A stretch of 43,917 bases of DNA from an uncultured bacterium (GTDB taxonomy: Bacteria > Verrucomicrobiota > Kiritimatiellia > RFP12 > UBA1067), in assembly GCA_902802945.1 (NCBI GenBank), contig CADCOC010000064.1:1-43917 (forward strand), read 5' to 3'. Below the pieces are notes generated by a model. It saw nothing but the letters and a program-made list of their open reading frames with translations. It did no database searches and had not been told where the DNA came from. This document shows, one piece after another, positions 41,752 to 43,917 of the stretch. Numbering within the stretch: the stretch's first letter is position 1; the number at the start of each line of letters is the position of its first letter. A program made the translations under genes and the position numbers.

Positions 41752-43717
41752 TAGACTTGCTCCTTACAGTTCCAATACCCGTGTCACGATCGATCTTTCG
41801 CTCCAGCGCCCTTTCCAGCGCCACCTTGGTCCCGACGATCACCGCCCGCTTCTTCGCGCGCGTAATGCCCGTGTATACGATCTGCCGGTTGAGAAGCGGA
41901 TGCTCCTTGTCGTCGGGCAGCACCACCATCACATTATCGAACTCTGACCCCTGGCTCTTGTGCACCGTCATCGCATACGCGAGCTCATGCTCAGGGAGGA
42001 GACCGACAGGACACACCGCGACCTTGTCGCCCCGCGGGAACAGCACCGCCATTCCGTCAGGTCCCTTCACGGTCACGCCGATATCCCCGTTCCACAGATT
42101 CCGCTCGCGCGTATTGCGCGTCACCATGACCGGCACGCCGACCTTCGACAGCGGATTCGCGGGGCGGCGTCCGCCGAACCGCTCCGTGATGACAAGGTCG
42201 TTGATCGTGGATGCGCCAAACGTTCCTTTGCGCACCACGGTCAGGATGCGCGAACGGTCGAGCCAATTGAACAAATCCTTGACCGTGTCAGTTTTCTCGC
42301 CGTTATTGAATACGCCATCGGTCGGCTTCACCGCTTTCGCGGCAGCGACAATCCCACTATCATCCACGCCGGACTCTTTGGCCTTGTCGGGAAGCAATCC
42401 GTAGTTACGCACCCATTCAAGCACCAGCTTGCGGAACGCAGCCGGACTCATAGAATCCTCTAGTTCGTAGTAGAACACGCGGTTGACGTTGTCATCGTCC
42501 GTTTTGGACAAGGTTTCCGTCCAAGCCTCGCCGCCAACCGGCAACTTCTTGACAGTTTTTTCGAAGAGAGCCTTGTCGCCCTCATTCACCGCGCGGGCGC
42601 AATCGGCGAGCGCCCCCGTAAAGCGGTTCGATTCCTTCAGCTCGACGACCGTCCGCTCGTCGAAGTTGGCCACCACGTCGCCCAGCACCGCCCCTGCGTC
42701 AACGGACGGCAGCTGGTCCTTGTCGCCCAGCAGCACCAGGCGGCATTCGCTTGGCAGCGCATCGAGGAGCGCCTTCATCAGATGCACGTCAACCATCGAC
42801 GACTCATCGACGATAACCAGCTTGTACGGGAGCTGGTTCTCCTTCGTGTACTTCCAGTTCGGCGGCAACCCGCCCAGTGTCGTGTGGATCGTCGCACCTG
42901 ACATCTCCTCGATCTGACGTTTTATCTCCGGCGGCATTTCAACCGCCGCGGCGCACTGGTCATGTATCGACTCCCCCATCCGCTGTCCGGCACGCCCCGT
43001 CGGCGCAACCAGCGCCACATCCTCACCAGCGACGTCCCCGCGCTCCATCAATGCGCGCAAGATTGCGCAGACAACCGTCGTCTTGCCCGTACCCGGTCCC
43101 CCGGTGACAACGGTGAACCTGCGCTTTCCAACCGTCCTTACAGCCTTCTGCTGACCTGGTTTCAACGGAAATCTAAAGCGAATCGCACTCCCAAATTCCT
43201 TCTCCGACAATCCTTTCAAATCCTCTTCGCTTGCCATCTCGCCCAGCCTGTCCGACACAGCCTTCACCGAATCCCAGACTCGCGTGAAGAACCAGCCCTT
43301 TTCGGACTTGGCGACATCCTTGCAAACAACAATCTGCCCGTCACCTTTCGCCAGCGTCTCGCCTGCCGCAACCGCGTACCGATCCCAGCACGCGCACACA
43401 TTGACAGACTTGTCGTGCCCCCCATCATCGTCATCCTCCACCCGCACGGCAGCCTTCAGCAGATCTGGGCCCCTGTCGATTCTGAGGAACGTGTTGCCGG
43501 CCTTAAGCGAAAGCTGCATCGCGGCCAGGAACAGATACACGCCAGGGGTCTGGGCATGCAGATGCTCCGCGACGTCGCGTGCGGACTGCATGTCCGAAAG
43601 CGACAGAGAGCCCCCTGCGAGAATGCGTGCGAGTATATTCCGGACCTCCTCCTCTCCATCGCCTTTCGCCGGGATTCCAAACAGATCCAACCGTCGTCCT
43701 GCTTCTTGAATTGTCAT
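41735..43717 (-). CDS. recD: Exodeoxyribonuclease V subunit RecD (5'-3' SF1 helicase)
   Basis: RecD is the 5'-3' helicase of RecBCD-type end processing. The 660-residue protein has a helical N-terminal region (1-150), then the helicase core: Walker A VVTGGPGTGKTTVVCAIL (203-220), LVAPTGRAGQRM (motif Ia), LVIVDESSMVDVHLMKALL (motif II), LVLLGDKDQLPSVDAGAVLGD (motif III), and AYAMTVHKSQGSEFDNVMVVLP plus YTGITRAKKRAVIVG near the C-terminus (motifs V and VI). The ATG at 43717 has AGAGGAA 7 nt upstream and lies 13 nt after the recB-like stop. RecC, if present, would be upstream of the window. Confidence 0.95.
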   Translation of the reverse strand: MTIQEAGRRLDLFGIPAKGDGEEEVRNILARILAGGSLSLSDMQSARDVAEHLHAQTPGVYLFLAAMQLSLKAGNTFLRIDRGPDLLKAAVRVEDDDDGGHDKSVNVCACWDRYAVAAGETLAKGDGQIVVCKDVAKSEKGWFFTRVWDSVKAVSDRLGEMASEEDLKGLSEKEFGSAIRFRFPLKPGQQKAVRTVGKRRFTVVTGGPGTGKTTVVCAILRALMERGDVAGEDVALVAPTGRAGQRMGESIHDQCAAAVEMPPEIKRQIEEMSGATIHTTLGGLPPNWKYTKENQLPYKLVIVDESSMVDVHLMKALLDALPSECRLVLLGDKDQLPSVDAGAVLGDVVANFDERTVVELKESNRFTGALADCARAVNEGDKALFEKTVKKLPVGGEAWTETLSKTDDDNVNRVFYYELEDSMSPAAFRKLVLEWVRNYGLLPDKAKESGVDDSGIVAAAKAVKPTDGVFNNGEKTDTVKDLFNWLDRSRILTVVRKGTFGASTINDLVITERFGGRRPANPLSKVGVPVMVTRNTRERNLWNGDIGVTVKGPDGMAVLFPRGDKVAVCPVGLLPEHELAYAMTVHKSQGSEFDNVMVVLPDDKEHPLLNRQIVYTGITRAKKRAVIVGTKVALERALERKIDRDTGIGTVRSKSNEEGE

Positions 43718-43730
43718 GACAAAATTCCTC

Positions 43731-43917
43731 TCACTTCAATGCGTTTTTGATTGCCGCGCGGCAGGACTCCTGCGAAATCGCCGCCGCGTCAGCGACGAAC
43801 ACGCCCGCATCCCCTTCCAGGCTCTCCGACTTCTCGCCCGCGCGCACGAACATGTAGGCTACCCCGCCGAGTTCGGCCCCGCGCAGCCAGTACCGGACCG
43901 CCTGCGAGTAGAACTGA
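43731..43917 (-). CDS. recB: C-terminal end of RecB-like nuclease/helicase subunit, cut by window edge
   Basis: The last 61 codons of a gene run from the right edge to a TGA at 43731: FYSQAVRYWLRGAELGGVAYM, a charged stretch and SCRAAIKNALK. The Q-x-Y-x-x-A-V-x-Y-W and GGVAYMFVRAGEK segments fit the end of the RecB PD-(D/E)XK nuclease domain (QL..Y...L....L.Y.FLRG). The catalytic residues would be upstream, outside the window. Position 13 nt before recD supports recB; an AddA-like or other nuclease end is possible. Confidence 0.65.
   Translation of the reverse strand, partial: QFYSQAVRYWLRGAELGGVAYMFVRAGEKSESLEGDAGVFVADAAAISQESCRAAIKNALK

Noticed and set aside
42620..42635. ggttcgattcc resembling a tRNA T-arm
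   Set aside because: It lies inside the recD helicase reading frame with no acceptor or anticodon stem around it.

Overview
The window is a dense, GC-rich stretch of bacterial chromosome: 42 protein genes including two cut by the window edges, and no rRNA or tRNA that I can see. About 36 genes are on the minus strand, in short operons with tiny gaps or ATGA overlaps. Mla-type lipid permease, dTDP-rhamnose genes, a SPFH membrane protein, a FabH/FabF/FabZ set, several Gfo/Idh/MocA oxidoreductases (one with a Tat signal), a fused GlpA-like flavoprotein plus DUF1667, and secreted GLUG and FN3-like proteins point to a Gram-negative, probably anaerobic member of the PVC group. A Kiritimatiellota-like gut or sediment bacterium fits best. 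This is an inference from gene content, not a proof.

Layout. 1-6000 (minus): recA, rsfS, parB, an M28/glutaminyl-cyclase-like hydrolase, panC, a SpoU rRNA methyltransferase, then a GLUG-repeat secreted protein cut by the left edge. 6053-6718 (plus): a DedA protein. 6763-17852 (minus): a cell-surface polymer locus, visibly richer in A+T than its flanks. Read in transcription order it holds a GT2 glycosyltransferase, a small XRE regulator, rmlD, rmlA, an FN3-like secreted protein, a LicC-type cytidylyltransferase, an APC permease, a YidC-domain/CDP-glycerol glycerophosphotransferase fusion, a tiny membrane protein and a membrane alkaline-phosphatase-superfamily enzyme. 17928-23365 (minus): RlmI, SPFH protein, lipoprotein oxidoreductase, HI0933-type flavoprotein and a TIGR02757 protein. 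23496-26578 (plus): a Gfo/Idh/MocA oxidoreductase, a zinc ribbon, half a glycosyltransferase and a DNA/RNA endonuclease. 26585-35625 (minus): RNase D, MlaE, fabZ, fabF, fabH, rsgA, DUF1667, the flavoprotein fusion and a DUF167 protein. 35638-43917 (minus): a polyprenyl-phosphate-type GT2, a GlcD/GlcF-like fusion, a lactonase, a Tat oxidoreductase, recD and the 3' end of recB.

The most unusual structures are in the non-coding DNA. Four intergenic gaps are filled by short tandem 7-bp repeats (transcribed strand AGTGNNN) that begin 0-6 nt after a stop codon and run toward the next co-directional start. Many operon heads share an extended -10 box close to TGGTATAAT. In four cases this box, or a normal -10, lies only 6-7 nt before the start codon, with no Shine-Dalgarno, which suggests leaderless mRNAs. 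The glcD/F-like and mlaE genes share an almost identical 18-nt start region.

The best protein-level candidate for an undescribed system is the 8456-12669 module: a LicC-like cytidylyltransferase overlapping an amine/amino-acid permease gene, followed by a transferase fused to a YidC-like membrane domain. I read it as an import-activate-transfer pathway that decorates a membrane-bound polymer. The substrate is unknown.
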